The notes under the pieces are model-generated. The model was not told the DNA's origin and ran no database searches. It saw only the letters and a program-made list of their open reading frames with translations. DNA of 64,000 bases from Methanoregula sp. (GTDB taxonomy: Archaea; Halobacteriota; Methanomicrobia; Methanomicrobiales; Methanospirillaceae): positions 16,427 through 80,426 of the forward strand of contig JAPKXY010000029.1 in the NCBI GenBank assembly GCA_026394605.1, in the 5' to 3' direction. This document shows positions 46,078-55,259 of the stretch, in pieces. The position numbers and the translations under genes are program-made. Each line of letters starts with the position of its first letter. Position 1 is the stretch's first letter.

Positions 46078-46146
46078 TGCCCCTCATGGTAGTTGGAGCA
46101 CGATTGCGGGATAAACCTATTGCTCGCGCCGTCGCACTGCCGGTTC

Positions 46147-46986
46147 TTAGAGGGCGAGAGCGGAAAGCGAAAACACCACAAGCGATGCGAACATGCCGGC
46201 TTTTAAGAGAGTTGTCACCCGGGACGCCTTCACGCATGCCGCTGTCGTGCAGGGCAGGGCATGGATGGCGGCTGCAAGGATGATGAGATCAACGATGGCA
46301 ATCCCGGCAAGGTACAAAGCGCCCCACCGGACTGAGGGGATTGCGCTCGCACCGATTGCGAACAGAGCACAAAGAAGCGCAAGCCGGCTCGTGTTCGGTA
46401 TCCCGATCTCCATGGGCAGGGTGCGGGCGCCTCCCGCTGCATCGCCCTCAATATCCTCAGCGTCCTTGAGCAGTTCGCGGGCGAGCATGGCAAAGAATGT
46501 AATGCAGGCAACCGGGAGGTTCTGGAAAAGACCGGGGGTGCCTGCGAGCGCCCCACCGAATAAAAAAATGCTTGCCGAAAGGTATGAGACCGCGATATTG
46601 CCAGACAATGGGGTACTTTTGAGCTTTGCAGCATAGGCGAAAAGAAGGAGCGAGTTGAAGACGGTGATGATGATGCAGAATGGATTGGTAAACAGGGCGA
46701 GCAGGATGCCGCAGAGGAAGAGTATGGTGGCGAACGCTCGGGCGGACCCGCGCCTTACCGCACCTGACGGGATCGGGCGTTTCGGGCGGTTAACCACATC
46801 GATATCCGCGTCAAAATAATCGTTTATGACGTTGCCTGCTGCGGTGATAAGTGCGACGATAGGGATAAGGATAAGGGACGGAGTCGTGATGGTTGTGGTC
46901 GCGATGAGATAGCCAAGGACGGCAGCAAGTCCGGCAATGAAGGAATTGACCGGGCGGGTGATCGTCAACAAACCACGAAGACTCAT
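46147..46986 (-). CDS. Digeranylgeranylglyceryl phosphate synthase
   Basis: 279-residue UbiA-family prenyltransferase with about eight membrane spans. The first Asp motif is NVINDYFDADIDVVNRPKRPIPSG and the second is LLKDAEDIEGD. It attaches the second geranylgeranyl chain to GGGP, completing the archaeal diether lipid core. The length fits the archaeal enzyme. Confidence 0.93.
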   Translation of the reverse strand: MSLRGLLTITRPVNSFIAGLAAVLGYLIATTTITTPSLILIPIVALITAAGNVINDYFDADIDVVNRPKRPIPSGAVRRGSARAFATILFLCGILLALFTNPFCIIITVFNSLLLFAYAAKLKSTPLSGNIAVSYLSASIFLFGGALAGTPGLFQNLPVACITFFAMLARELLKDAEDIEGDAAGGARTLPMEIGIPNTSRLALLCALFAIGASAIPSVRWGALYLAGIAIVDLIILAAAIHALPCTTAACVKASRVTTLLKAGMFASLVVFSLSALAL

Positions 46987-47048
46987 GGGCTCATCAACTA
47001 TCTGACTGTTTACCTATTAAAGTGCATGAAAAACATGTGGCTCGATGA

Positions 47049-47123
47049 CGGGCGAGGGGGGATTTGAACCCCCGGCATTCAGCTTAGGAGGCTGACGCTA
47101 TGTCCGGGCTAAGCCACTCGCCC
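47049..47123 (-). tRNA. tRNA-Arg (CCT)
   Basis: 75-nt cloverleaf: acceptor GGGCGAG/CTCGCCC, anticodon arm TCAGC-CTCCTAA-GCTGA with anticodon CCT (reads AGG), and T arm GGGGG-TTCAAAT-CCCCC, discriminator G. There is no intron and CCA is not encoded. Confidence 0.95.
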
Positions 47124-47158
47124 TCTCGTACAATTGATGAGGCATATGTATAAGTTTT

Positions 47159-48313
47159 GTGAGCCAAAACAATCCTTCCGCAATGGATTTAATCGAGGTG
47201 ATGGAAGGATCAACGGCATTCTTTGTGCCGGTTCAGGACGCACAGACCAGCTTCCCGCCCGGCTCCGCTGCAGTCTTCTTCAACCGAAAGATGGAGCTGA
47301 ACCGCGATGCGACGGTGCTGTTCTGCTCCTGCGTGGAACCCACACCAAAGGATTACCTCGATGCGATGGGAGCAACCGGCGTGCGGGGGCTGCGGGTCGC
47401 ACACGAGTGCGGGATCCCGGTCACCATCAACGACCGTGACCTGCGGGCGATTGAGCTGATCCAAAAGAACATCGAATATACCGGGTGTGCGATCGAACTG
47501 CTCCACCGGGACGCCCGCGCCCTGCTTTCCGAGCGCCAGTTCGATGCAGTCGACCTTGACCCGTTCGGCACTCCTGCACCGTTTGTTGATGCCGGGGCGC
47601 GGGGAGCACGCCGCTACCTCTTTGTTACCGCGACAGACACCGCACCCCTCTGCGGGGCTCACCTCAAAGCGGGGATGCGCCGCTACTTCGCACGTCCGAT
47701 GAATACCGAGTACCACGCTGAAGTTGGCTTGCGCACGCTGCTCTCCTTTGTCGCCCGTGAGGTGATCAAATACGACCGCGGTGTCGAACCACTCTTCTGT
47801 TGTTCCCGCGAGCACTTCTTCCGGCTCCACCTTCGGCTCAAAGATGGTGCGAGAGCGGCTGACCAAACCCTTGCGCGGATCGGGTATGTGCTCCAGTGCC
47901 CGAAATGCCCATACAGGGAAGAATCACCAGGGATGATTCCGGAACGAACTATCTGCCCGCACTGCAACGCGCCTCTGGAGCCCATCGGTCCTCTCTGGCT
48001 GGGTGCGATCAACGACCATGCCCTGCTCGCACGGATGCAAGAGCGCCTCGATGCGATGGAACTGGGCACAAAAAAGGAACTCGACAAACTTATTGCGCTA
48101 TGCACCGAGGAACTTGATACCAGCAGTTATTACGATTACCATGTTTTTGCACAATGGCTGAAGGTCTCACCACCCGAGATAGGCGTTGTTCTCGAACAAT
48201 TGCATGAGGCAGGGTATGCGGCGAGCCGGGTGCATTACTCAGGAACTGGGATCAAAACGGAAGGCCCGCTCATATCCATGATAGATGCAATCCGGAACCC
48301 GACAATGTTTTAA
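47159..48313 (+). CDS. trm1: tRNA (guanine26-N2)-dimethyltransferase Trm1
   Basis: 384 residues. The N-terminal EGSTAFFVP, NRDATVLFCS, the SAM-binding ATGVRGLRVAHECG and the catalytic DLDPFGTPAPFVDA are family hallmarks, and CPKCPY...CPHC is the C-terminal zinc finger. It dimethylates G26 at the tRNA elbow. A GTG at 47159 opens the frame, but the ATG at 47183 fits the family N-terminus as well; a TATA-like tgtataag at about 47147 would give a leaderless message at the ATG. Confidence 0.94.
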   Translation: MSQNNPSAMDLIEVMEGSTAFFVPVQDAQTSFPPGSAAVFFNRKMELNRDATVLFCSCVEPTPKDYLDAMGATGVRGLRVAHECGIPVTINDRDLRAIELIQKNIEYTGCAIELLHRDARALLSERQFDAVDLDPFGTPAPFVDAGARGARRYLFVTATDTAPLCGAHLKAGMRRYFARPMNTEYHAEVGLRTLLSFVAREVIKYDRGVEPLFCCSREHFFRLHLRLKDGARAADQTLARIGYVLQCPKCPYREESPGMIPERTICPHCNAPLEPIGPLWLGAINDHALLARMQERLDAMELGTKKELDKLIALCTEELDTSSYYDYHVFAQWLKVSPPEIGVVLEQLHEAGYAASRVHYSGTGIKTEGPLISMIDAIRNPTMF

Positions 48314-48449
48314 AGCGTTTTTTGAGGGGTTGAAATATTTTAAAAAAATTCAATATAATTCATTCACTGCCTCGTAATCCGATAAAATTTTTATTCATGA
48401 ATGAGAGAATTCACTCCTCCTATCTATTGAATTTGATAAAAGGTTAAAC

Positions 48450-49562
48450 TCAGTGCTCGATAATAATCGTGAGCAGATCGCCATCCCGCATCTTGTGCGT
48501 GAGTCCGACGCGTTGTCCCGGATGCTTCACCGATCTGCCCCAGATGCGGGCATAACGGAACCGTTGGACAAAGTCCCGGTGCAGCTTCGTGCAGATGTCA
48601 TGAACATTCCCCCCCTTCCGGATGATAAGCGGCTCTTCGAGATCTGCCTCTTCGCCATGCGGTTTTAAGTAGACGCGGATGAACCCGAGGCAGTCATAGA
48701 TTGTATCTTTGAGCTCCTCCATGTGGTACCCGGAAACAGCTGATATCATGAGCGGGGAGGTGTCGAACCGGGCCGAAATATCGTGCTCGATCTCCAGGTA
48801 GGTCTCCTTGTCCGCGAGGTCCACCTTGTTAACCGCGATAAATGCTGGGACATAGATACGGTTACCCTGAATGGCATCAATGAGATCGTCCTGCGTTGCA
48901 CCACCGCGGACCAGCACCTCCGCGTTCATCATCTTGCTCTCAGCAAGGATCGACCTGACCTCTCCAATATCAAGGTTGAGCGTCCCGACAGCAGAGAGCC
49001 GGATGCCGCCGTGTGACGTCTTCTTGATGGTGATGTCCGGCTTCAGGACATTGATCCGGATCCCTGCATCGTAGAGCTCTTTAATGAGCACATCAACGTG
49101 CTGCCCGTTGTAGACGTCCACGAGGAGGATGATGATATCGGCGCTGCGAACGACGCCGATCACTTCTTTGCCCCTGCCCTTGCCCATCGCAGCGCCGGCG
49201 ACCAGGCCGGGAATATCGAGGATCTGGATTTTTGCCCCTTTATGTTCGAGGGCGCCGGGCACCACGGAGAGCGTTGTAAAATTATATGCCGCGACAGCGC
49301 TCTGTGTGCCGGTTAACTGGTTGAGCAGCGTGCTCTTACCGGTTGACGGGAACCCGACAAGCACCGCGGTTGCATCACCTGATTTCTTGACCGAGTAGCC
49401 TTCACCACCACCCCCGGCTTTCATCGCACGGGCGACCGCCTCGTCGCGGAGCCGGGCAATCTTTGCTTTTATCCTGCCGATGTGCTTGGAGGTCGCCTTG
49501 TTGTAGGGCGTCCGCTGGAGCTCGTCTTCAAGTTCTCTGATCTGGTCTTCAAGAATGCTCAT
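48450..49562 (-). CDS. DRG-family GTP-binding protein
   Basis: 370 residues. N-terminal helical region, G domain (G1 GFPSTGKST, G3 DIPGLVAGAAMGKG, G4 NKVD), the DRG insertion, and a C-terminal TGS domain (LRKGGNVHDICTKLH-like, HPGQRVGLTHKMRDGD). Archaeal and eukaryotic DRG proteins bind ribosomes and help stalled translation. It is monocistronic, convergent with trm1. Confidence 0.95.
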   Translation of the reverse strand: MSILEDQIRELEDELQRTPYNKATSKHIGRIKAKIARLRDEAVARAMKAGGGGEGYSVKKSGDATAVLVGFPSTGKSTLLNQLTGTQSAVAAYNFTTLSVVPGALEHKGAKIQILDIPGLVAGAAMGKGRGKEVIGVVRSADIIILLVDVYNGQHVDVLIKELYDAGIRINVLKPDITIKKTSHGGIRLSAVGTLNLDIGEVRSILAESKMMNAEVLVRGGATQDDLIDAIQGNRIYVPAFIAVNKVDLADKETYLEIEHDISARFDTSPLMISAVSGYHMEELKDTIYDCLGFIRVYLKPHGEEADLEEPLIIRKGGNVHDICTKLHRDFVQRFRYARIWGRSVKHPGQRVGLTHKMRDGDLLTIIIEH

Positions 49563-49725
49563 GATCCCATCTGCCCCAGATACCGGTCAGTGAAGTGCCT
49601 TGTGATGCCTCACTTGTCACCAGCTATGGTCGTCTGGCTTATTAAAAAGGACTGGGTTTGCGTAATCTGTCGATTTCGGGTAAATAGCCACAGGATCGGG
49701 TGGGAAAAAGAGATGGTGCGGATAA

Positions 49726-50127
49726 TCAAACGATAGTATCGAGGAGGACCTGTTCTTTGCCGTCACTAAATGCACCAACGACAATTACATGGTTATTACC
49801 AAGGAAATTACCTGCGACCAGAGTCACATTTCCGACCTTAACCGGTGATGTGCCTCCAAGAGTACCCATTCTCCCTACCGGAGTGCCGTTGACTGAAATG
49901 TTCAGCCAGTATAATTGGTCTGGCCTGTCACCACCATGGTATGTCAGACTGATATTGGATTCGTTAAACCGGACAGCAGTCACGGCGAGAACCTTGGTCT
50001 CCTGCACGGTACCGACAAGACCAAAGACCATCGCGCCGATAATTGCAGCCAGCGTAACGACAAGTGCAATGATGAGAACCGTCCCTATTACTTCCGAAAC
50101 AGCCTCATCCGTCAGGTTGTGCTGCAT
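49726..50127 (-). CDS. Archaeal type IV pilin-like protein
   Basis: 133 residues with the archaeal pilin N-terminal domain: a short leader, then DEAVSEVIGTVLIIALVVTLAAIIGAMVFG, the hydrophobic assembly helix, followed by a beta-rich globular part (about 45-133). It would be cut by a prepilin peptidase and polymerised by a pilus or adhesion system whose motor genes are not in the window. Confidence 0.85.
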   Translation of the reverse strand: MQHNLTDEAVSEVIGTVLIIALVVTLAAIIGAMVFGLVGTVQETKVLAVTAVRFNESNISLTYHGGDRPDQLYWLNISVNGTPVGRMGTLGGTSPVKVGNVTLVAGNFLGNNHVIVVGAFSDGKEQVLLDTIV

Positions 50128-50328
50128 TTAGTACACCAGAATTATCCACGCTGGGAAACTTCTTATTTTTTTGTATTGGTTGCAGCCTGCATAATCGGGC
50201 TGTACCGATACGGATCCCGGGATTTTTTTTCATTATCCTCTCGGGAGTTATTCCATGGGTTTTTCCCGCGATCTCTGTCGTAAAACAACATTTAAGTGCA
50301 CAAACCACCCACCTAGATGAGCAAGATT

Positions 50329-50403
50329 GCTGCTATAGTGTAGACCGGCCAATCATGAGGGACTCTCACTCCTTCGACTGGGGTTCAAATCCCCATAGCA
50401 GCA
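50329..50403 (+). tRNA. tRNA-Glu (CTC)
   Basis: 75-nt cloverleaf: acceptor GCTGCTA/TAGCAGC, D arm GTGT...ATCA, anticodon loop CTCTCAC with anticodon CTC, T arm TGGGG-TTCAAAT-CCCCA, discriminator A. A TATA-like catttaag lies about 38 nt upstream. Confidence 0.94.
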
Positions 50404-50587
50404 TCGTTCTTTTGAGAAATTTTTAAAAAGATGGTATTTTTCTTATATATTGTCCAGAGATTTTATTGATCACGTTGCTTATACAACGTTCAAATAGCGG
50501 AGAAGAATGTACGGGATGGGGGATTGTCCGGCAGAGGAGGTATAGGTAATCCCTGAATAGCATACACAATCCATCCGGGCATGGGTA

Positions 50588-51205
50588 TCACTCTAAGTTG
50601 GTAAGCCTCGTCCGGATCTCATCCATATCAGAGTCCTGTGCTTCGATGAGTGCAGAAACGACAGCATCGGAAAATATCAGGGCTGCGGTCTCAAAGAGCG
50701 TCCCCAGCGGTGCGAACGCCGACATCACCGACCGGTACTGCCCGGTGATCTGCCGCATCTCGAATCCGGTCGGCGCCTTTTTGTAGTGCGGGGTAGTGTC
50801 GCCGAGATTCACGACGCAGTCCGCGATCCTGCTGAGGCGAGACTCCGGAGAGGCAGTAACAAGGCAGATTTTTGCACCGAGGTCTTTTGCGGTCTCACAG
50901 ATGTCCACCACTGAATTGGTCTCGCCGGAACCTGAAAAGGCGACAAGCGTATCATTCAGTGATAGTGCAGGAGTTATCGTTTCCCCGACAACATAGGAAT
51001 CGAACCCGAGATGCATCAGCCTCATGCCGAATGCCTTAGCAACAAAGCCCGAGCGCCCGGCTCCTGCAACATAAATCCTCTTCGCTGACAGTATTGCCGT
51101 TAAAAACGATGCCGCCTCCTCTTCATGCAGCGAGTGGGCAGTACCTGAAATCTTTTCTGCCATCCGGAGCATGAATTTGGAAATTTTGGTTTTTTTGTCT
51201 GTCAT
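50588..51205 (-). CDS. 6-phospho-3-hexuloisomerase-like SIS protein
   Basis: 205-residue SIS-domain sugar-phosphate isomerase. ILSAKRIYVAGAGRSGFVAKAFGMRLMHLG and AFSGSGETNSVVDICETAKDLGAKICLVTASPES match 6-phospho-3-hexuloisomerase. With hexulose-phosphate synthase it interconverts fructose 6-phosphate and ribulose 5-phosphate, the archaeal route to ribose. No synthase gene is next to it. The start at 51205 (MTDKKTK) is chosen; the open frame upstream is not family-like. Confidence 0.87.
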   Translation of the reverse strand: MTDKKTKISKFMLRMAEKISGTAHSLHEEEAASFLTAILSAKRIYVAGAGRSGFVAKAFGMRLMHLGFDSYVVGETITPALSLNDTLVAFSGSGETNSVVDICETAKDLGAKICLVTASPESRLSRIADCVVNLGDTTPHYKKAPTGFEMRQITGQYRSVMSAFAPLGTLFETAALIFSDAVVSALIEAQDSDMDEIRTRLTNLE

Positions 51206-51564
51206 TGCCGATACGGTTATCTGTGGAAAGCAGATATGAGCATGTCGGTCGGATCTCAAAGGAGTCCGAAAGCGCCCCGGGCATTTCATAAACGTCTCAT
51301 ATCCCGGGTGACAGCACGATGCCTGTTCAGGCGACCCGTGCACACCAACGCAGTCTGACTGGCACGCCCTGCCTGAGCACGAAAGATCGCGGACATGATG
51401 CCATTGATCGGGTATCCGGTGCTATCTATCTTTCATTCGGCGTGATTAAATAACGGGGATGGTACAACGGTTATAAAACGGATTGCAGGCACCCTCAATT
51501 ACTGCAGCTCGTCTCCTCGTAAAGACTAGAGAAACGACCGCTATGGCAATTTTGGATCACTGGC
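51206..51564. other. Gene-free spacer
   Basis: About 360 nt between divergently oriented genes. It presumably holds the promoter of the hexuloisomerase gene and of the decayed exporter. Plus-strand frames here lack coding character. No repeat, tRNA or strong hairpin was seen. Confidence 0.4.
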
Positions 51565-52318
51565 ATGACGAAAAAAAATATTCCTCAACCCGTTCATTGA
51601 CCGCGGGGTTAAACTTGGCGCTCCCTTCCTTCTGAGGGTTGCCTATCTCCTGTTTTTGTATTCAGTACTTTCGTCAAACGACTTTTTACTGATGGGGGGC
51701 ATCATGATTGCATATGTCGTTCCACCGGCGGGAAAGGAAAGTGTCATTCCGGTTGGTATCGCTCTGGGACTGCCGTGGTGGCTTGTGGCACTGTCCATTT
51801 CCATGCTGGATGTCACTTCCGGACTGTTCATGGCACTGAATTTTGACCTGTCCTTAAAAATTCCTCTTCTGGGAAGGTGGATTGGAAGGTTTATCACGGG
51901 TGGCATGAGGTATATTCTGGAGCGCCCGTGGTTGGAAAAACTGTAGTTTATCGGGCTTGTCTTTTTCGTGATGTTTCCCCTTCGGGGAACCGGCGGCATA
52001 GGGGGTTTTATTGTCGGTCGAATGCTTGGCATGACAAAAAAGGATGTACTTCTTGCATTTACCCTGGGCGCTTTTATCGGGTGTTTTGCCATTGCAGGCG
52101 GGTCCCTGTATATTCTTGGGGTAATCAGGCAGGATTTAATGACAGGGCGTATGCTTATTATCATCGTTGCCGCTGTACTGCTTCTCTCTTCCTATGGATA
52201 CCGGTACTACCACAACATGCAAAAAAACCGGATGGAATTCAAAAAGAATAATTCTCTTCTCACTCTTTTTTTGAGGAGTCAGCTCCTTTCAGGACCTGTC
52301 GTTTGCAATCTCCGGTAA
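51565..52318 (+). pseudogene. Small multidrug export family protein, decayed
   Basis: A membrane protein of the Sm_multidrug_ex family (PF06695) broken in two places. The ATG at 51565 reads MTKK, then a run of eight A (51571-51578) carries one base too many or too few; the correct frame continues FLNPFIDRGVKLGAPF. After LERPWLEKL an in-frame TAG (51944-51946) interrupts, and the same frame goes on FIGLVFFVMFPLRGTGGIGGF, the conserved GTG motif of the family. Without the lesions the protein would have about 250 residues and four to five membrane spans. Confidence 0.75.
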
Positions 52319-52669
52319 TTGCTTTTCAGATCGGATCCCAGCTGAAAGATATTAAAAAAAACAATGAACCTGCATTACTACAAAGCGGCTTTTTTCACAG
52401 AGCACAGCGAAGAGTGATGTAATTCATCTTCATCTATAACGACTGCGATGACCATCCGGGCCCCGGCACCACGCTGATCCGGCAGGATGTGGTCGATTTT
52501 TGATTGGATACGCATCATATCTATTATTTTTGCCGCAATCCTGCATATCCCGACAACAATCGGCGTATGGCTCGAACACAAAAAAATCCTGCCTCATTCC
52601 TCCAATTGAAGTCGTTATTGACGGCAATCATTAAATATCGTATCCCATCATAATCGTATATGAAGTGCT
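52319..52669. other. Spacer with weak minus-strand frames
   Basis: 351 nt without a convincing gene. On the minus strand, 52378-52627 has two overlapping frames whose ends read like protein (MRQDFFVFEPYAD and GARMVIAVVIDEDELHHSS). They could be remains of a gene with one frameshift, but no family is recognised. Confidence 0.3.
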
Positions 52670-53026
52670 ATGAGCAGGGAGAAGATTCGCGTCCCAGCGA
52701 AGGTATATGAAGAACTGGTCGCTCTCCAGCGGGAGATCCATTTCACTCTCGACCATAATGACACCATCAAGAGGGCTGAGGACAGGGGTTATCTTGCCGC
52801 AGCCGACTGGATCCGCCGCAACGAGAACGCGTACAAGGTTGGTTTCTCATGGGGTTTTGAACCGGAGGCAGAGGAGCCACGCGGCACGCTGCAGGATATT
52901 CCGCAGCGGTCCGAACCGGCACCCCAGAGGACATTCCGCCAGCGTGGATCTGACACGATCAGTGCAAAAAAAGAGCCTAAAGGTATCGTCACTCGGTTCC
53001 GCACCTGGCTCGGCAGATACTTCTGA
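52670..53026 (+). CDS. Conserved small protein, unknown
   Basis: 118 residues: a helical N-terminal half (KVYEELVALQREIHFTLDH, RGYLAAADWIRRNENAYK), a Pro/Gln-rich linker (PQRSEPAPQRTFRQRG) and a basic C-terminal tail (VTRFRTWLGRYF), which may be amphipathic and touch membrane or nucleic acid. It is soluble, with no known domain. T-runs just after the stop (53036-53052) look like a terminator. Confidence 0.6.
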   Translation: MSREKIRVPAKVYEELVALQREIHFTLDHNDTIKRAEDRGYLAAADWIRRNENAYKVGFSWGFEPEAEEPRGTLQDIPQRSEPAPQRTFRQRGSDTISAKKEPKGIVTRFRTWLGRYF

Positions 53027-53328
53027 ACCAGAATCTTTTTTTCCCCTTTTTTATCCTTCCTGAGCACAACGTCCCTGTACGGGTTTGTTGGACGTGTCCC
53101 TGGCGGCAGGTGCATTACAACACCGCATCCAAACGTTGATACTTGACATACGCCAACATTGGTGCAATGCCCTGCTGCAAGGATTGCGCGAGTTTTTCGC
53201 CAAGGACAAAGGAAACGGGGGAGTGCCGGATCAATGGAGAGGCGCCGGCTGACCGTGACAGCGACCGGTGCCCGTCAAGGACGTTCATTCCAAAGCTTCC
53301 GCGTTAACAGGAGAAGGACAAACAGGCC
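53027..53328. other. Gene-free spacer
   Basis: 302 nt. T-runs near 53036-53052 probably end the upstream transcript. The rest shows no coding character, repeat or RNA gene. It should contain the promoter of the gene at 53329. Confidence 0.4.
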
Positions 53329-53676
53329 ATGCCACGGGAACTTTCGGAACGGGACATTGTAATCTTAAAAAAGCTCGCCCCCGACTGCGGGGACCTCACC
53401 TGCTCGGGCTCGGGGCACCATTTCCATTCAATCCTGCCGCCGGTTTCCAACCATTTTGCTGTTGATGACCGCGACTTTGCCGAACGGATCGGCAGGCTCA
53501 CAGATGAGGAACTGCGCTATATCACCGACCTGATCCTTTCCGGTGAAGAGAGCCTCGGGTGCTTGCCCGAAGAGGACCTTGATTCCCTGCTTGCGCTCAT
53601 CACGGAACGGTTTTCTCAAGAAGAGACAAAAAAGGTGATCGAGGCGTTCGCGTCGTTCGGGGTGTGTGAGCGCTGA
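53329..53676 (+). CDS. Conserved small protein, unknown
   Basis: 115 residues, acidic and helical, with two Cys (APDCGDLTCSGSGHHFH) that with the His pair could bind metal. The second half is all helix (LTDEELRYITDLILSG, EDLDSLLALITERF). No family is recognised. The HEAT-repeat gene starts 19 nt after its stop, so the two are probably cotranscribed. Confidence 0.62.
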   Translation: MPRELSERDIVILKKLAPDCGDLTCSGSGHHFHSILPPVSNHFAVDDRDFAERIGRLTDEELRYITDLILSGEESLGCLPEEDLDSLLALITERFSQEETKKVIEAFASFGVCER

Positions 53677-53694
53677 CCCCTCTCATCGTTTATT

Positions 53695-54168
53695 ATGATC
53701 GACACTGACCGGCTCTTACAGGATCTTTTTGACCATCGTGTGACCGTCCGTGCTGCCGCTGCACATGCGCTGGGAGCAGCAGGGGTGACAGGGGCGGTGC
53801 CCATCCTCACTTCAACTCTCAACGACGACCATAAAAAGGTCCGCGCCGCGGCAGCGCTCGCGCTCGGCAGAATTGGGGACAAAAAAGCGGTAGCTTCGCT
53901 AATCGCACGGCTCAAAGACCCGGAACCGGAGGTCCGGATGGCTGCGATGGTGGCGCTGGGAAGGCTCAAAGACCGTTCCGCTGTCGCACCCCTTATTGCC
54001 TGCCTTCACGACCGGGATGTACGGGTCAGGATCGGATCGGTGGAGACCCTTGCCGTACTCGGTGATCCCAATGCGATCAGATCGATCAGGGATCTCAGGA
54101 ACGACCGGTTCTCCGATGTCCGTGAAGCGGCAGAGCGGGCGATCGTGCGGCTTTTTAAGAAACGGTGA
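53695..54168 (+). CDS. HEAT-repeat protein
   Basis: 157 residues made of four to five PBS-type HEAT repeats, e.g. RVTVRAAAAHALGAAGV, DDHKKVRAAAALALGRIGD and EPEVRMAAMVALGRLKD. It is probably a protein-binding scaffold related to the one at 18192-18794. It follows the small acidic protein gene closely. A short basic C-terminus ends in LFKKR. Confidence 0.85.
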   Translation: MIDTDRLLQDLFDHRVTVRAAAAHALGAAGVTGAVPILTSTLNDDHKKVRAAAALALGRIGDKKAVASLIARLKDPEPEVRMAAMVALGRLKDRSAVAPLIACLHDRDVRVRIGSVETLAVLGDPNAIRSIRDLRNDRFSDVREAAERAIVRLFKKR

Positions 54169-54339
54169 ATAAACAGGATGGCATGCGATGACCCGCGCTG
54201 GCACGCTGCCCCCAATCGCCCCTGACAAGGCAATGATACCCTGCTCGTTATGTGCGGCTGCAGGACCCGGCACTACATGTAAGCAGATGCCTTATGGTAT
54301 AATTTTGAATGATTAACACCAATGATAATCATATCCGGT

Positions 54340-54346
54340 GAGGTGG
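54340..54346 (+). promoter_or_regulatory. Ribosome site before a non-standard start
   Basis: GAGGTGG sits 4 nt upstream of ATT at 54351 in the reading frame of the ABC ATPase. There is no ATG, GTG or TTG between the in-frame TGA at 54339 and the GTG at 54408. The site therefore points to initiation at ATT (or CTG at 54348). Confidence 0.45.
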
Positions 54347-54350
54347 ACTG

Positions 54351-55259
54351 ATTCCTGCTGTTATTGTTGCAGAGGGCCTGAAAAAATCCTACGGGACCGT
54401 TCTGGCAGTGGACGGTGTCAGCTTTTCGGTCCAGAAAGGCGAGATCTTCGGGTTTTTAGGTCCCAACGGGGCAGGCAAGACCACGACCATGAAGATGATC
54501 CAGTGCGTCTCCCCTCGTTCCGGTGGCACGCTCCGCGTCTTTGACCTCGACCCGGAAAAACATCCTGACGCAATCAAGCGCCGGATCGGTGTTGTGCCGC
54601 AGGAAACCAATCTCGATCCTGACTTCACCTGTGAGGGGAACCTGCTGACCTATGCCCGGTATTTCGACATTCCCGCCGATATCGCAACACAGCGGACAAA
54701 CGATCTCCTCGCGTTTGTCCAGCTTGAGGAAAAGCGTGATGTTGCCATCGAAAAATTATCCGGCGGGATGAAGCGGCGGCTGATCCTCGCCCGGGCACTG
54801 GTGAACCGCCCCGAGCTCCTTGTGCTTGACGAACCAACGATCGGGCTCGACCCGCAGGCACGCCACCTGATCTGGGAGCGGCTGAAGCTTTTGCAGGCGC
54901 AGGGGAACACCATCGTCCTCACCACGCATTACCTCGACGAGGCTGCACGGCTGTGCGACCGGCTCGTGATCATGGACAACGGCAGGATCCTTGAGAGAGG
55001 GACACCGGCAGAGCTGGTGCAGCGTCATGTCGGGAACGAGATTGTCGAGCTGGAAAAAAGCGACGATGTCCTCGCATGCCTGCGGGACATGGGCATCCCG
55101 TTCGAGGAAGTTGGTGATACCGTGCTGATCGCAACTGCCCATGCACACGAAATTGCCCGTACCCTGCTCGAGCGGTGCCAGCCAAAGAAGATGCTCACCC
55201 GCCCCGCGACGCTCGAAGACGTATTTTTAAAACTGACGGGAAGGAGGCTGCGGGATTGA
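54351..55259 (+). CDS. ABC-2 exporter ATPase (DrrA type)
   Basis: About 302 residues if translation starts at ATT 54351 (reading IPAVIVAEGLKKSYG). The Walker A is GPNGAGKTT, the signature is LSGGMKRR, Walker B is LLVLDEPTIGLDPQ, and the C-terminal extension (CLRDMGIPFEEVGDTVLIA) is of the DrrA kind. The first usual start codon, GTG 54408, would cut off the first beta strands, which are conserved in this family. It energises the ABC-2 permease encoded next, whose TTG overlaps its stop. The substrate is unknown. Confidence 0.9.
   Translation: MPAVIVAEGLKKSYGTVLAVDGVSFSVQKGEIFGFLGPNGAGKTTTMKMIQCVSPRSGGTLRVFDLDPEKHPDAIKRRIGVVPQETNLDPDFTCEGNLLTYARYFDIPADIATQRTNDLLAFVQLEEKRDVAIEKLSGGMKRRLILARALVNRPELLVLDEPTIGLDPQARHLIWERLKLLQAQGNTIVLTTHYLDEAARLCDRLVIMDNGRILERGTPAELVQRHVGNEIVELEKSDDVLACLRDMGIPFEEVGDTVLIATAHAHEIARTLLERCQPKKMLTRPATLEDVFLKLTGRRLRD

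Noticed and set aside
47210..47866. Minus-strand open frame opposite trm1
   Set aside because: Mirror of the conserved methyltransferase; composition is typical of an antisense frame.
51944..51946. TAG as pyrrolysine codon
   Set aside because: TAG closes at least six ordinary genes here (kinase, response regulator, DUF4349, TrmI, DUF116, aminotransferase), no pyl genes are in the window, and this gene has a second lesion.
52378..52627. Pair of minus-strand frames as an intact small gene
   Set aside because: Neither frame alone is convincing and no family is recognised; kept only as a note in the spacer entry.
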